Below, in pieces: positions 15,628 through 23,211 of a stretch of 38,975 nt of DNA (positions within the stretch are counted from its first letter, which is position 1; every line of letters starts with the position of its first letter). Source of the stretch: Acidimicrobiales bacterium. GTDB taxonomy: Bacteria; Actinomycetota; Acidimicrobiia; Acidimicrobiales; Bog-793. Where the stretch lies: assembly GCA_035533595.1 (NCBI GenBank), contig DATLTN010000010.1:1-38975 (forward strand), read 5' to 3'. A program made the translations under genes and the position numbers. The notes under the pieces are model-generated. The model had not been told where the DNA came from, made no database searches, and saw only the letters and a list, made by a program, of their open reading frames with translations.

Positions 15628-16947
15628 GTGGCGCGCGGCAAGATCCTCGTCGACGTCACGCCCTTCCGGAAGTACCCGCAGTTCTTCCTGCTCTGGAGCG
15701 GTTTCCTCGTCCGCACCGTCGGCAACCAGCTGACCGTCGTCGCGGTCCCGTACCAGGTCTACCGCCTCACCCACTCCTCGCTCGACGTCGGCCTCGTGAG
15801 CCTCGTGCAGCTCGGCCCACTGCTCGTCGGCTCGCTCTTCGGCGGCACGATCGCCGATGCCTTCGACCGCCGGCGGGTGCTCGTCGCCACCCAGGTCCTC
15901 CTCGCGGCGACGAGCGTCGGCCTCGCGCTGAACTCGGGCGCCGGCGCCTCGGTGTGGCCGCTCTTCGTCTGCAGCGCGGCGGCGGCGGGCTTCCAGGGGG
16001 TCGACAACCCCGCGAGCACCGCCTTCATCGTCAACCTCGTCGACCGCGAGACGATCGTCGGCGCGAACGCGCTCTGGCAGGTCCTCTTCCAGGCCGGGCA
16101 GGTCGCCGGCCCGGGCGTCGCCGGGGTCCTGCTCGCCCGCTTCTCGATCGGCGTCGTCTACTGGATCGACGTCGCGAGCTACGCGGCCTCGCTCGTCACC
16201 GTGCTCTTCCTCAGGAAGAGCGAGCGGCCCGCCACCGGGGTGCAGCGCGAGCTCGGCTTCGGGGCGATGGTGAGCGGCGTCCGCTACCTGCGCGGCCACC
16301 AGCCGCTGCAGGGGATCTTCCTCGCCGACCTCTCGGCGATGGTCTTCGGCATGCCGCGGGCGCTCTTCCCGGCGATGGGCCTCGTCCGCTTCCACGGCAG
16401 CGCCGTCACCGTCGGGCTGCTCTTCGCCGCGCCCGGCGTCGGCTCGCTCGTCGGCTCGCTACTGACGGGCTGGGTGCACAACATCCGCCGCCAGGGGCGG
16501 GCGGTGATCCTCGCCGTGGTCGGCTGGGGCGTGGCGATCACGCTCTTCGGCCTCTCCCCCTGGCTCTGGCCGGGACTCGTCTTCCTCGGCATCGGCGGCG
16601 CCTTCGACGTCTTCTCGGCGGTCTTTCGCGGCGCGATCCTGCAGCTCGTCACGCCGCGCGGGATCATCGGGAGGATGCAGGCCGTGCAGATCGCCGTCGT
16701 CACGGGCGGCCCGCGCCTCGGGGACCTCGAGCACGGCGCGCTCGGCGCCGCGGTCGGCAGCGAGCTCGCCGTCGTCTCGGGGGGGATCGCCTGCATCGTC
16801 GGCGTCCTGCTCCTCGTCCGCTACCTCCCGCACTTCGACCGCCTGACGATCGACAAGGGCGTCGTCGACTTCGGCGGGCGCGGCGAACGGCCGGCCGACG
16901 CCGGCCCCGCCGCGGCGCGCGAGCGCGCCGCCGAGGCGAGCGGGTGA
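15628..16947 (+). CDS. MFS transporter (EntS/MFS_3-type exporter)
   Basis: The 439-residue major facilitator protein has about 12 hydrophobic segments. The N-terminus reads FRKYPQFFLLWSGFLVRTVGNQLTVVAVP, of which FLLWSGFLVRTVGNQ is the pattern of the enterobactin-exporter-like MFS_3 group. The loop 2-3 motif is FGGTIADAFDRRRVLVA (classic GxxxDxxGRRR variant). A long hydrophilic tail after the last helix is rich in Ala/Arg/Glu. Exporters of siderophores and drugs fall in this group; no siderophore genes are visible, so the substrate is unknown. The GTG at 15628 is chosen because it follows a -10 element and a terminator closely. Its stop overlaps the next GTG by 4 bp. Confidence 0.92.
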   Translation: MARGKILVDVTPFRKYPQFFLLWSGFLVRTVGNQLTVVAVPYQVYRLTHSSLDVGLVSLVQLGPLLVGSLFGGTIADAFDRRRVLVATQVLLAATSVGLALNSGAGASVWPLFVCSAAAAGFQGVDNPASTAFIVNLVDRETIVGANALWQVLFQAGQVAGPGVAGVLLARFSIGVVYWIDVASYAASLVTVLFLRKSERPATGVQRELGFGAMVSGVRYLRGHQPLQGIFLADLSAMVFGMPRALFPAMGLVRFHGSAVTVGLLFAAPGVGSLVGSLLTGWVHNIRRQGRAVILAVVGWGVAITLFGLSPWLWPGLVFLGIGGAFDVFSAVFRGAILQLVTPRGIIGRMQAVQIAVVTGGPRLGDLEHGALGAAVGSELAVVSGGIACIVGVLLLVRYLPHFDRLTIDKGVVDFGGRGERPADAGPAAARERAAEASG

Positions 16948-17684
16948 GCGTCTTCCCGCTCGCCCCCGAGCGCTACCTCGTCTCGATCGCCGCCGACTCC
17001 GCCCTCCTCGCCGACGCCGCGGCGCTGGGCGCCGGGAGGGCGCTCCCGAGCTGCCCCGGCTGGGACACCGACACCCTCCTCGGCCACCTCGGCCTCCTCC
17101 ACCGGCGCGTCGCGGCGATGGTCGCCGCGCCACGGCCGACGCGCGTCGCCACCGACGACCTGCCGCCGCCGCCCGCACCGGGAAAGCGCGACCACTGGTT
17201 CCGCGACGGCGCCGCCTCGCTCGTCGCCGCGCTCACCGTCGCCGGCACGGCCCGGGCCTGCTGGACCCTCGACGACCCCGAGGGGGAGAGCGCCTTCTGG
17301 TTCCGCCGCATGGCGCAGGAGACCCTCATGCACCGCGTCGACGCCGAGCTCGCTGTCGGCCCGCCGAGCGAGATCGAGGGCGCGCTCGCCGCAGACGGGG
17401 TCGACGAGGCGCTCCTCGTGCACCTGCCCCGGCGCCTCCGGCGGGGGGCGATCGAGGGCCTCGCCGCCGAGGCGCTAGTCGAGGCGAGCGACGAGGGGTC
17501 GGCGTGGCGCCTCTCGCTCACCGCCGACGCGGTCCGCCCCGGCAACGGTGAAGCGGGCGAGACCCTGGCAGGCCCCGCGGCGGCGCTCCTCTGCTATCTC
17601 TGGAACCGCGGCGACGCGGCGGCGCTCACCTTCGGCGGGGCGGCGAGGGTGTTCCCGAACTGGTCGGCGCTCGTCCAGATGTGA
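16944..17684 (+). CDS. Maleylpyruvate isomerase-fold protein (mycothiol-dependent family)
   Basis: The 246-residue product shows the N-terminal four-helix DinB/MDMPI fold: SCPGWDTDTLLGHLGLLHRR (34-54) and ETLMHRVDAEL (126-136). H48, E126 and H130 correspond to the three Zn ligands of mycothiol-dependent maleylpyruvate isomerase. The C-terminal part has an SCP2-like segment ending LLCYLWNRGDAAAL. Homologues are abundant in mycothiol-producing actinobacteria and mostly of unknown substrate, so the reaction cannot be named. The GTG overlaps the MFS stop (GTGA), implying coupled translation. A detoxification pair, thiol transfer plus efflux, is a reasonable inference. Confidence 0.88.
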   Translation: MSVFPLAPERYLVSIAADSALLADAAALGAGRALPSCPGWDTDTLLGHLGLLHRRVAAMVAAPRPTRVATDDLPPPPAPGKRDHWFRDGAASLVAALTVAGTARACWTLDDPEGESAFWFRRMAQETLMHRVDAELAVGPPSEIEGALAADGVDEALLVHLPRRLRRGAIEGLAAEALVEASDEGSAWRLSLTADAVRPGNGEAGETLAGPAAALLCYLWNRGDAAALTFGGAARVFPNWSALVQM

Positions 17685-17716
17685 ATGGCGGCGCCTGCCG
17701 CCCGAGGGAGGGATCG

Positions 17717-18190
17717 ATGCTCGAAGAACGGCGCCTCAGCCTGGACGAGGCCGACGCGGTGATCAGGGCCACCTTCGCAGCGTCGAGCGCGGCGGGCCAC
17801 CGCGGCGTGGCGGTGGTGGTGACCGACAAGTACGGGGAGATCATCTCCGGCGCCCGCATGGACGGCCTCGCCCCCCGCTACTTCAAGGCGGCGCACCGCA
17901 AGAGCTACACCGCCGCGGTCTTCGAGCGCGACACCGCCGACGTCCTCCACTTCTGGCAGCGCCAGGAGGCGGCCGGCCACCGCGGCCCGAGCGACTGGAA
18001 CGACCCGATGTTCACCACCCTCCCCGGCGGGATCACCGTCCGTCATGGCGAAGCCGTCGTCGGCGGGATCGGCGTCGCCGGCGGCTCGGCCGCTCCGGTG
18101 AGCGACGGCGACTTCGCGGAGGTGGCAATCGCCGCCCTCGGCCCCGCCTTCCGCCACGAGGAGCTGCACCAGCCCCCCGCCCCCGGCTGA
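17717..18190 (+). CDS. GlcG/HbpS-like heme-binding-domain protein (DUF336)
   Basis: The 157-residue product has the DUF336 pattern: LDEADAVIRATFAAS, VAVVVTDKYGEIISGARMDG, ...FKAAHRKSYTAAVF, TLPGGITVRHGEAVVGGIG, and a final GVAGGS. The fold includes Streptomyces HbpS, which binds heme, and GlcG/PduO-C proteins, which may bind heme or cobalamin. There is no signal peptide. The ATG at 17717 follows a GGGAGGG sequence; the frame is open from 17681 but the upstream ATG lacks a good ribosome-binding site. It faces a smaller paralogue 22 bp away. Confidence 0.88.
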   Translation: MLEERRLSLDEADAVIRATFAASSAAGHRGVAVVVTDKYGEIISGARMDGLAPRYFKAAHRKSYTAAVFERDTADVLHFWQRQEAAGHRGPSDWNDPMFTTLPGGITVRHGEAVVGGIGVAGGSAAPVSDGDFAEVAIAALGPAFRHEELHQPPAPG

Positions 18191-18212
18191 GGAGAGGGGA
18201 AGCGGTCATTGC

Positions 18213-18602
18213 CTAGGGCGCGGCCGCGCCGATCTCGGCGCACTCGGCGTCCGCCTCGGGGGCCGCGCCGGCGACGCCGATCCCGCCGACGACGAGCTCG
18301 CCCTCGAGGACGGGCACGCCGCCCGGCATCACCAGCACGTCGTAGAGGCCGGCGTGGCGCGCCGCGGCGAGCAGCTCGGGGGGCATCGCCGTCATCGCCG
18401 CGGTCGGGCGACGGTAGATGGCCGCGGTGTAGGCCTTGTCGATCGCCATCTGCGGGGTGAGCTTGTGGGCGCCGTCCATGCGGACGAGGCCGAGCAGGTA
18501 GCCGCCGTCGTCGACGACTGCGATCGAGACCGCGAGGCCGCGCTCGCCCGCCGCGGCGAGCGCCGCAGCGAGGAGCGCCCGTGCCCGTTCCTCACCCAGC
18601 AT
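18213..18602 (-). CDS. GlcG/HbpS-like protein (DUF336), second copy
   Basis: The 129-residue product has the same fold: ARALLAAALAAAGERGLAVSIAVVDDGG, LVRMDGAHKLT, AIDKAYTAAIYRR, MPGGVPVLEGELVVGGIGVAGA. The strand-turn V-x-D-x-G-G and the PGGVP...GGIGVAG motif match typical GlcG more closely than the larger paralogue does. I chose the ATG at 18602 (AAGGAG six bases before) over the ATG at 18608. A -10-like TAGCGT lies upstream at 18632-18627. The two paralogues share little identity beyond the motif, so they are not a recent duplication. Confidence 0.88.
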   Translation of the reverse strand: MLGEERARALLAAALAAAGERGLAVSIAVVDDGGYLLGLVRMDGAHKLTPQMAIDKAYTAAIYRRPTAAMTAMPPELLAAARHAGLYDVLVMPGGVPVLEGELVVGGIGVAGAAPEADAECAEIGAAAP

Positions 18603-18626
18603 CCGCATCTCCTTCGTCCGCCAGCG

Positions 18627-18632
18627 ACGCTA
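18627..18632 (-). promoter_or_regulatory. -10 element TAGCGT for the second GlcG-like gene
   Basis: Read on the minus strand, GGG-TAGCGT would start transcription near 18620, giving a leader of about 18 nt that includes the AAGGAG ribosome-binding site. Confidence 0.35.
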
Positions 18633-18653
18633 CCCGGCGCCCGGCGGGGAGGC

Positions 18654-19733
18654 TCAGAAGTCCTCGTCGAAGGCGACCTGTCCCTCCACCCCCACCTGGT
18701 ACGCGGAGACCGTGCGCTCGAAGAAGTTCGTGTGCTCGGCGACGTCCTGGAGGGCCATGAAGTCGAGCGGGTTGGCGCTCCCGAAGCGCTTCTCGAGGCC
18801 GAGGCGGGCGAGGCGCTGGTCCGCCACGTACTCGAGGTACTGGCGCAGCGACGAGAGCGAGAGGCCCGGCACGCCGTCGGCGAGGAGGTCGGCGGCGAAG
18901 GCCGCCTCGACCTCCACCGCCTCCTCGACCATCGCCCGCACGCGCGCCGCGAAGGTCTCGTCGAAGAGCTCCGGCTCCTCGGCGCGGATCACCTCGATCA
19001 CCGCGAAGGCGAAGTCCATGTGGCCGCTCTCGTCGCGAAAGACCCAGTTCGTCCCCGAGGCGAGGCCGTTCAGCAGCCCCTTGGAGCGGAAGAAGTAGAC
19101 GTAGGCGAAAGCGGCGAAGAAGAAGAGGCCCTCGATGCAGCAGGCGAAGCAGACGAGGTTGCAGAGGAAGGCCTGCCGCTGCCCGGCGCTCTCCAACTGT
19201 TCGAGCTCGCCGATCTCGGCCATCCAGCGGAAGCAGAACTCCGCCTTGGCGCGGATCGAGGGGATCTGCTCGACGGCGCGGAATGCCTCCTCGCGCTCGG
19301 CGAGGTCGGGGATGTAGGTGTCGAGGAGGGTCAGGTAGAACTGGACGTGCTGGGCCTCCTCGAAGAGCTGGCGGGAGAGGTAGAGCCGCGCCTCGGGGGC
19401 GTTCAGGTGGCGGTAGAGGTTGAGGACGAGGTTGTTCGCGACGATCGAGTCGCCGGTCGCGAAGAAGGCGACGAGGCGGTTCACGAGGTGGCGCTCGCCC
19501 GGGAGCAGCCGGCCGGCGAGGTCGACGAGGTCGTCGGTCCAGTCGACCTCCTCGACGGTCCAGGTGTTGCGGATCGCGTCCCGGTAGCGCTCGTAGAACT
19601 CGGGGTAGCGCATCGGCCGCAGGTTGAGGTCGAGGCCGGGGTCGAGGATCGCCCTGCGCACGGCGGCGGGGGCGGCGGCGGCGGGCTCCGGCACCCCGCC
19701 GGAGGGGGCCGGGTCGGCGGCGAGGACGGTCAT
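18654..19733 (-). CDS. nrdB: Ribonucleotide reductase class Ia, beta subunit
   Basis: The 359-residue radical-generating subunit supplies the radical to NrdA for reduction of ribonucleoside diphosphates. All di-iron ligands are visible: D95 (FFATGDSIVANN), E126 and H129 (EEAQHVQFY), E201 (CIEGLFFF), E235 and H238 (RDESGHMDF). Y133, four residues after H129, sits where the radical Tyr122 of E. coli lies, so a tyrosyl-radical class Ia type is indicated. The tail ends VAFDEDF, an acidic aromatic end suitable for docking to NrdA. The ATG overlaps the nrdA stop by 4 bp (ATGA), a tight operon. Longer readings of the frame toward 20405 run antisense-like inside nrdA and are not coding. Confidence 0.97.
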   Translation of the reverse strand: MTVLAADPAPSGGVPEPAAAAPAAVRRAILDPGLDLNLRPMRYPEFYERYRDAIRNTWTVEEVDWTDDLVDLAGRLLPGERHLVNRLVAFFATGDSIVANNLVLNLYRHLNAPEARLYLSRQLFEEAQHVQFYLTLLDTYIPDLAEREEAFRAVEQIPSIRAKAEFCFRWMAEIGELEQLESAGQRQAFLCNLVCFACCIEGLFFFAAFAYVYFFRSKGLLNGLASGTNWVFRDESGHMDFAFAVIEVIRAEEPELFDETFAARVRAMVEEAVEVEAAFAADLLADGVPGLSLSSLRQYLEYVADQRLARLGLEKRFGSANPLDFMALQDVAEHTNFFERTVSAYQVGVEGQVAFDEDF

Positions 19734-22132
19734 TCGCAGGCCTCGCAGTGCTCGGGGTCCTCGAGCGAGCAGGCGACCGCCTCGGCGAGGCTCGCGACCG
19801 GCGCCGAGGAGGCCTCGACCGTCGTCTGGGTGATGCGCGTCGCCGGCCGGGAGCGCAGGTAGTAGGTCGTCTTCAGCCCCTCCTTCCACGCGTACATGTA
19901 CATCGAGGAGAGCTTCCCGATGTTCGGCGCCTCGACGAAGAGGTTGAGCGACTGGCTCTGGTCGACGAACGGGCCGCGCGCCACGGCGAGGTCGACGAGG
20001 GACTTCTGGGGGAGCTCCCAGGCCGTGCGGTAGAGCGCCCGCAGCTCCTCGGGCAGCGAGCCGAGCTGCTGGATCGAGCCCTCGCCCCGTTTGATCTGCT
20101 CGATCAGCTGCGCGTTCCACAACCCCCGCTCCTGCAGGTCGCGCACGAGGTAGGTGTTCACCTGCAGGAACTCTCCCGAGAGGGTCTCGCGCTTGAACAG
20201 GTTCGAGACCTGCGGCTCGATCGTCTCGTAGCAGTTGGCGATGGAGGCGATCGTGGAGGTCGGCGCGACCGCGACGAGGAGCGAGTTGCGAAGGCCGTGG
20301 CGCGCGACCCGCTCCCGCAGCGCCGTCCAGCGCTCCGGCTCGCTCGGCTCCACGCCCCACAGGTCGCACTGCAAGAGGCCCTCCGCGGTACGGGTCTCCG
20401 GCCATGCGGGGTGCGGCCCGCTGGCCTCGGCGAGCTCGCTCGAGCGCCAGAGGGCGTTGAAGTAGATCTCCTCGGCGAGGCGCGCCGAGAGGGCGCGCGC
20501 CTCCTCGGAGTCGAAGGGGAGGCGGAGGGAGAAGAAGACGTCCTGCAGCCCCATCATCCCGATCCCGACCGGCCGCCAGCGGGCGTTCGAGGCGGCCGAC
20601 TCGGGGGTCGGGTAGTAGTTGATGTCGACGACCCGGTCGAGGTAGGTGACGGCGGCGCGGACCGCGGCGCCGAGGCGCTCCAAGTCACAGCCGCCGTCAG
20701 CGACGAAGCGGCCGAGGTTCACCGAGCCGAGGTTGCAGACCGCCGTCTCGCCGCCGCTCGTCACCTCGAGGATCTCGGTGCAGAGGTTGGAGAGGTGGAC
20801 GACGGCACCCGGCCTCGCCGTCTGGTTGCAGAGCGCGTTGGCGCGGTCCTTGAAGGTCATCCAGCCGTTGCCGGTCTGTGCGAGGGTGCGCATCATGCGC
20901 GCGTAGAGCTCGCGGGCGGGCAGCTGGCGCACGAAGCGCCCCTCGCCCTCGGCGCGCAGGTAGGCCTCGCGGAACTCCTCGCCGTAGCGGTCGCAGAGCT
21001 CGGGGACCTCCTTCGGGTCGAACAGCGACCACAGGAAGTCCTGCTCGACGCGCTCCATGAACAGGTCGGGGACCCAGTTGGCGAGGTTGATCGTGTGCGC
21101 CCGCCGTCCCTCGTCGCCGGTGTTGTCCCGCAGCTCGAGGAAGTCCTCGATGTCGGCGTGCCAGCTCTCGAGGTAGACGCAGGCGGCCCCCTTGCGCCGT
21201 CCCCCCTGGTTCACCGCGGCGACCGACGCGTCGAGCGTCTTCAGCCACGGCACCACGCCGTTCGACAGGCCGTTGGTGCCGCGGATCAAAGAGCCGCGCG
21301 AGCGCACGCGGTGGAAGGCGAAGCCGATGCCCCCGGCGAACTTGGAGAGCTGCGCGATCTGGCCGTACCGCTCGTAGATCGACTCGAGCTCGTCGAGCGG
21401 CGAGTCGAGGAGGTAGCAGGACGACATCTGCGGATGGGTCGTGCCGGAGTTGAACAGCGTCGGACTGGAGGGCAGGTACTCGAGGCGGGACATCAGGCCG
21501 TAGAGCTCGATCGCCTCCTCGGCGCTCTCTGCCAGCCCGCAGGCGACGCGCAGCAGGAAGTACTGCGGCGTCTCGATGACGCTCCGCTCCTCGGGGTGTC
21601 GCAGCAGGTAACGGTCGTAGAGCGTGCGCAGGCCGAAGAACTCAAAGGCGCGGTCGCGGCCCGCGTCGACGGCGTCGTCGAGCTTGCGGCGGTGCGCGAC
21701 GACAAAGGCGGCGACCCCCGGCGCGATCAGCCCGACCCGCTCGCCGAGCGCCACGGACTGCGAGAAGGCGTGCACGTCGCTCGCGCGCACCTCCTTGTCG
21801 ATCACCGTCGAGAGCAGGCGCGCCGCGAGGCGCGAGTAGTTGGGCTCCTCGCACACGAGGGCCGCGGCGGCGCGGATCGACAGCTCGTCGAGCTCGGTCG
21901 AGGTCGCACCGTCGCACAGGCCGGAGATCGTGCGCGTCGCGACGCGCATCGGGTCGACCCCTTCCAGCCCCTCCGCGGAGCGAGCCACCGCGCGCACGAT
22001 CTTGTTCACGTCGACCGCTTCGAGGGTGCCGTTGCGCTTGCGCACGCGCATCGGACTGCCGCCCTCTCCTGGGTCACCGGCGCTCGCGCCCGGCGCCGCC
22101 GTCTCGGCCTGTGCCTCGATCGTCGTCGTCAT
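19730..22132 (-). CDS. nrdA: Ribonucleotide reductase class Ia, alpha subunit
   Basis: The 800-residue catalytic subunit has an N-terminal ATP-cone at about 29-118 (RVRKRNGTLEAVDVNKIVRA), the allosteric overall-activity site. Catalytic residues follow: C239 (SSCYLL) and C466 (ETAVCNLGS) form the redox pair, N449-C451-E453 (NLCTE) carry the thiyl radical and acid/base, and Y757-Y758 (TTYYLRSR) relay the radical. The C-terminus has the shuttle cysteines C796 and C799. It needs oxygen via NrdB and no cobalamin. The ATG at 22132 has AGGGGA seven bases upstream. The promoter region carries two NrdR-like boxes and faces a cobalamin-binding regulator gene. No nrdR or nrdJ gene is in the window. Confidence 0.97.
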   Translation of the reverse strand: MTTTIEAQAETAAPGASAGDPGEGGSPMRVRKRNGTLEAVDVNKIVRAVARSAEGLEGVDPMRVATRTISGLCDGATSTELDELSIRAAAALVCEEPNYSRLAARLLSTVIDKEVRASDVHAFSQSVALGERVGLIAPGVAAFVVAHRRKLDDAVDAGRDRAFEFFGLRTLYDRYLLRHPEERSVIETPQYFLLRVACGLAESAEEAIELYGLMSRLEYLPSSPTLFNSGTTHPQMSSCYLLDSPLDELESIYERYGQIAQLSKFAGGIGFAFHRVRSRGSLIRGTNGLSNGVVPWLKTLDASVAAVNQGGRRKGAACVYLESWHADIEDFLELRDNTGDEGRRAHTINLANWVPDLFMERVEQDFLWSLFDPKEVPELCDRYGEEFREAYLRAEGEGRFVRQLPARELYARMMRTLAQTGNGWMTFKDRANALCNQTARPGAVVHLSNLCTEILEVTSGGETAVCNLGSVNLGRFVADGGCDLERLGAAVRAAVTYLDRVVDINYYPTPESAASNARWRPVGIGMMGLQDVFFSLRLPFDSEEARALSARLAEEIYFNALWRSSELAEASGPHPAWPETRTAEGLLQCDLWGVEPSEPERWTALRERVARHGLRNSLLVAVAPTSTIASIANCYETIEPQVSNLFKRETLSGEFLQVNTYLVRDLQERGLWNAQLIEQIKRGEGSIQQLGSLPEELRALYRTAWELPQKSLVDLAVARGPFVDQSQSLNLFVEAPNIGKLSSMYMYAWKEGLKTTYYLRSRPATRITQTTVEASSAPVASLAEAVACSLEDPEHCEACE

Positions 22133-22146
22133 CGCTGTTCCCCTAA

Positions 22147-22194
22147 CCACTAGATGTGGGGGCATGGACAGCCCCGCACTCCAAGATCTAGACA
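22147..22194 (-). promoter_or_regulatory. Tandem NrdR-box-like sites upstream of nrdA
   Basis: Two 16-bp sites lie 32 bp apart, start to start. The distal one (22179-22194) has core CAAGATCTAG, a full match to the CWANATNTWG core of NrdR boxes. The proximal one (22147-22162) has core CTAGATGTGG, with one mismatch. The 16-bp linker is the known geometry for NrdR, the ATP/dATP-sensing repressor of ribonucleotide reductase genes. Both sites are inside the nrdA leader/promoter region. Confidence 0.75.
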
Positions 22195-22232
22195 ATTACA
22201 CGCACGTAACTACACAGCTGCAAGGGCCGCCT

Positions 22233-22265
22233 TTGAGCGCTAAAGGGGTCCCATTGAGTGCTAAG
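22233..22265. repeat. Direct repeats TTGAGYGCTAAR spaced 21 bp, candidate operator
   Basis: TTGAGCGCTAAA (22233-22244) and TTGAGTGCTAAG (22254-22265) are direct repeats with two differences. They are exactly two helical turns apart, between the NrdR-like boxes and the start of the cobalamin-binding regulator. Direct repeats in phase are what an oligomeric HTH protein would use. Which protein binds them is inference. Confidence 0.5.
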
Positions 22266-22297
22266 CGCCCGGGCGAAGCGGGGAAGAGAGGGGCGGC

Positions 22298-23134
22298 GTG
22301 GAGGGCGAGCTGAACCTGAAGCAGGTCGCCTCCCGCCTCGGCGTCCACTACATGACCGCCTACCGCTACGTCCGCCAGGGCCGCCTCGACGCCCGACGCG
22401 ACGGGGAGGGCTGGCGGGTCGCCCCCGCCGCCCTCGCCGCCTTCCTCGCCGGCGCGGGTGACCGGCCGTCCGCGGCGCGCGGCGCCGACTGGTCGGCGCG
22501 CCTCGAGGGCCGCCTGCTCGCCGCCGACGAGCCCGCCGCCTGGCAGGTGATCGAGGCGGCGCTCGCCGCCGGCCGCTCGCCCGAGTACTGCTACGTCGAG
22601 ATGCTCGCCGGCGCGCTCGCGCACATCGGTGAGCGGTGGGCCGCCGGAGAGCTCGACGTCGCCGACCAGCACCTCGCGACGGCGGTCGTGGCCCGCCTCG
22701 TGGCGCGCCTCGGCGCCCGCTTCCGCCGGCCGGGACGGGCCCGCGGCACGGCGGTCTTCGGCGCCGCGCCGGGCGAGCTGCACAGCCTGCCGATCGCGAT
22801 CGCCTCGGACCTCGTCCGCCTCCGCGGCTACGACGTGCTCGAGCTCGGCGCGGACGTGCCCCCGGAGGCCTTCGTCTCGGCGGCGGCGCGCACCCCCCGC
22901 CTGATCTGCATCGGGATCGGCGTCACCCAGCCCGAGCTGCTCGGCGCGGTGCAGCAGGTGCTCGACGCGGTGCGCGCCCACGACGGCGAGGTGCCGGTCC
23001 TCGTCGGCGGCCTCGCCGCCGCGACCTTCGGAGCGACGCGCCTGCGGGGGGTGAGCGGGATCGCCGCCGACGGCGCCGCCGCCGTCGCCCTCGTCGAGCG
23101 CTTCGCCGCCGCCCGCACCCTGCGGGCCGTGTGA
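22298..23134 (+). CDS. CarH-like cobalamin-binding regulator with excisionase-type HTH
   Basis: The 278-residue product starts with an excisionase/MerR-like HTH (about 5-52: LKQVASRLGVHYMTAYRYVR, then a wing with GWRV). It continues with a helical bundle ending IGERWAAGELDVADQHLAT, where W114 and H125 are spaced as W131 and H142 of Thermus CarH. The next residue back is Q124 instead of Glu. A Rossmann B12-binding domain follows with GELHSLP, H162 being the likely lower cobalt ligand, and the LVGGLAA turn. CarH-type proteins bind adenosylcobalamin as tetramers on DNA and fall apart in light. The HTH here is not the classical MerR type. The GTG at 22298 follows GAGAGGGG. It is divergent from nrdAB and upstream of the oxidase/MmgE genes, either of which may be its target. 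Confidence 0.85.
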   Translation: MEGELNLKQVASRLGVHYMTAYRYVRQGRLDARRDGEGWRVAPAALAAFLAGAGDRPSAARGADWSARLEGRLLAADEPAAWQVIEAALAAGRSPEYCYVEMLAGALAHIGERWAAGELDVADQHLATAVVARLVARLGARFRRPGRARGTAVFGAAPGELHSLPIAIASDLVRLRGYDVLELGADVPPEAFVSAAARTPRLICIGIGVTQPELLGAVQQVLDAVRAHDGEVPVLVGGLAAATFGATRLRGVSGIAADGAAAVALVERFAAARTLRAV

Positions 23135-23153
23135 GGCGCGGGCACCCCGGAGA

Positions 23154-23159
23154 TACGCT
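23154..23159 (+). promoter_or_regulatory. -10 element TACGCT before the hydroxy-acid oxidase gene
   Basis: AGA-TACGCT would start transcription near 23166, 46 bp before the ATG, with GAGGGGG as ribosome-binding site. The oxidase gene may therefore have its own promoter in addition to read-through. Confidence 0.3.
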
Positions 23160-23211
23160 CGGGCGCCCGGCGGCCCTGGCACCGACAGCGGACGCGCGGC
23201 GAGGGGGAAAC

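Noticed and set aside
19748-22153. About 800-codon plus-strand open frame antisense to nrdA
   Set aside because: It mirrors nrdA codon by codon and its product is low-complexity. NrdA has all catalytic residues.
22133-22297. B12 riboswitch in the nrdA leader, as known for some Streptomyces nrdAB
   Set aside because: The leader is short and I found no B12-box (GCCACTG) or matching fold on either strand. A protein sensor lies alongside instead.
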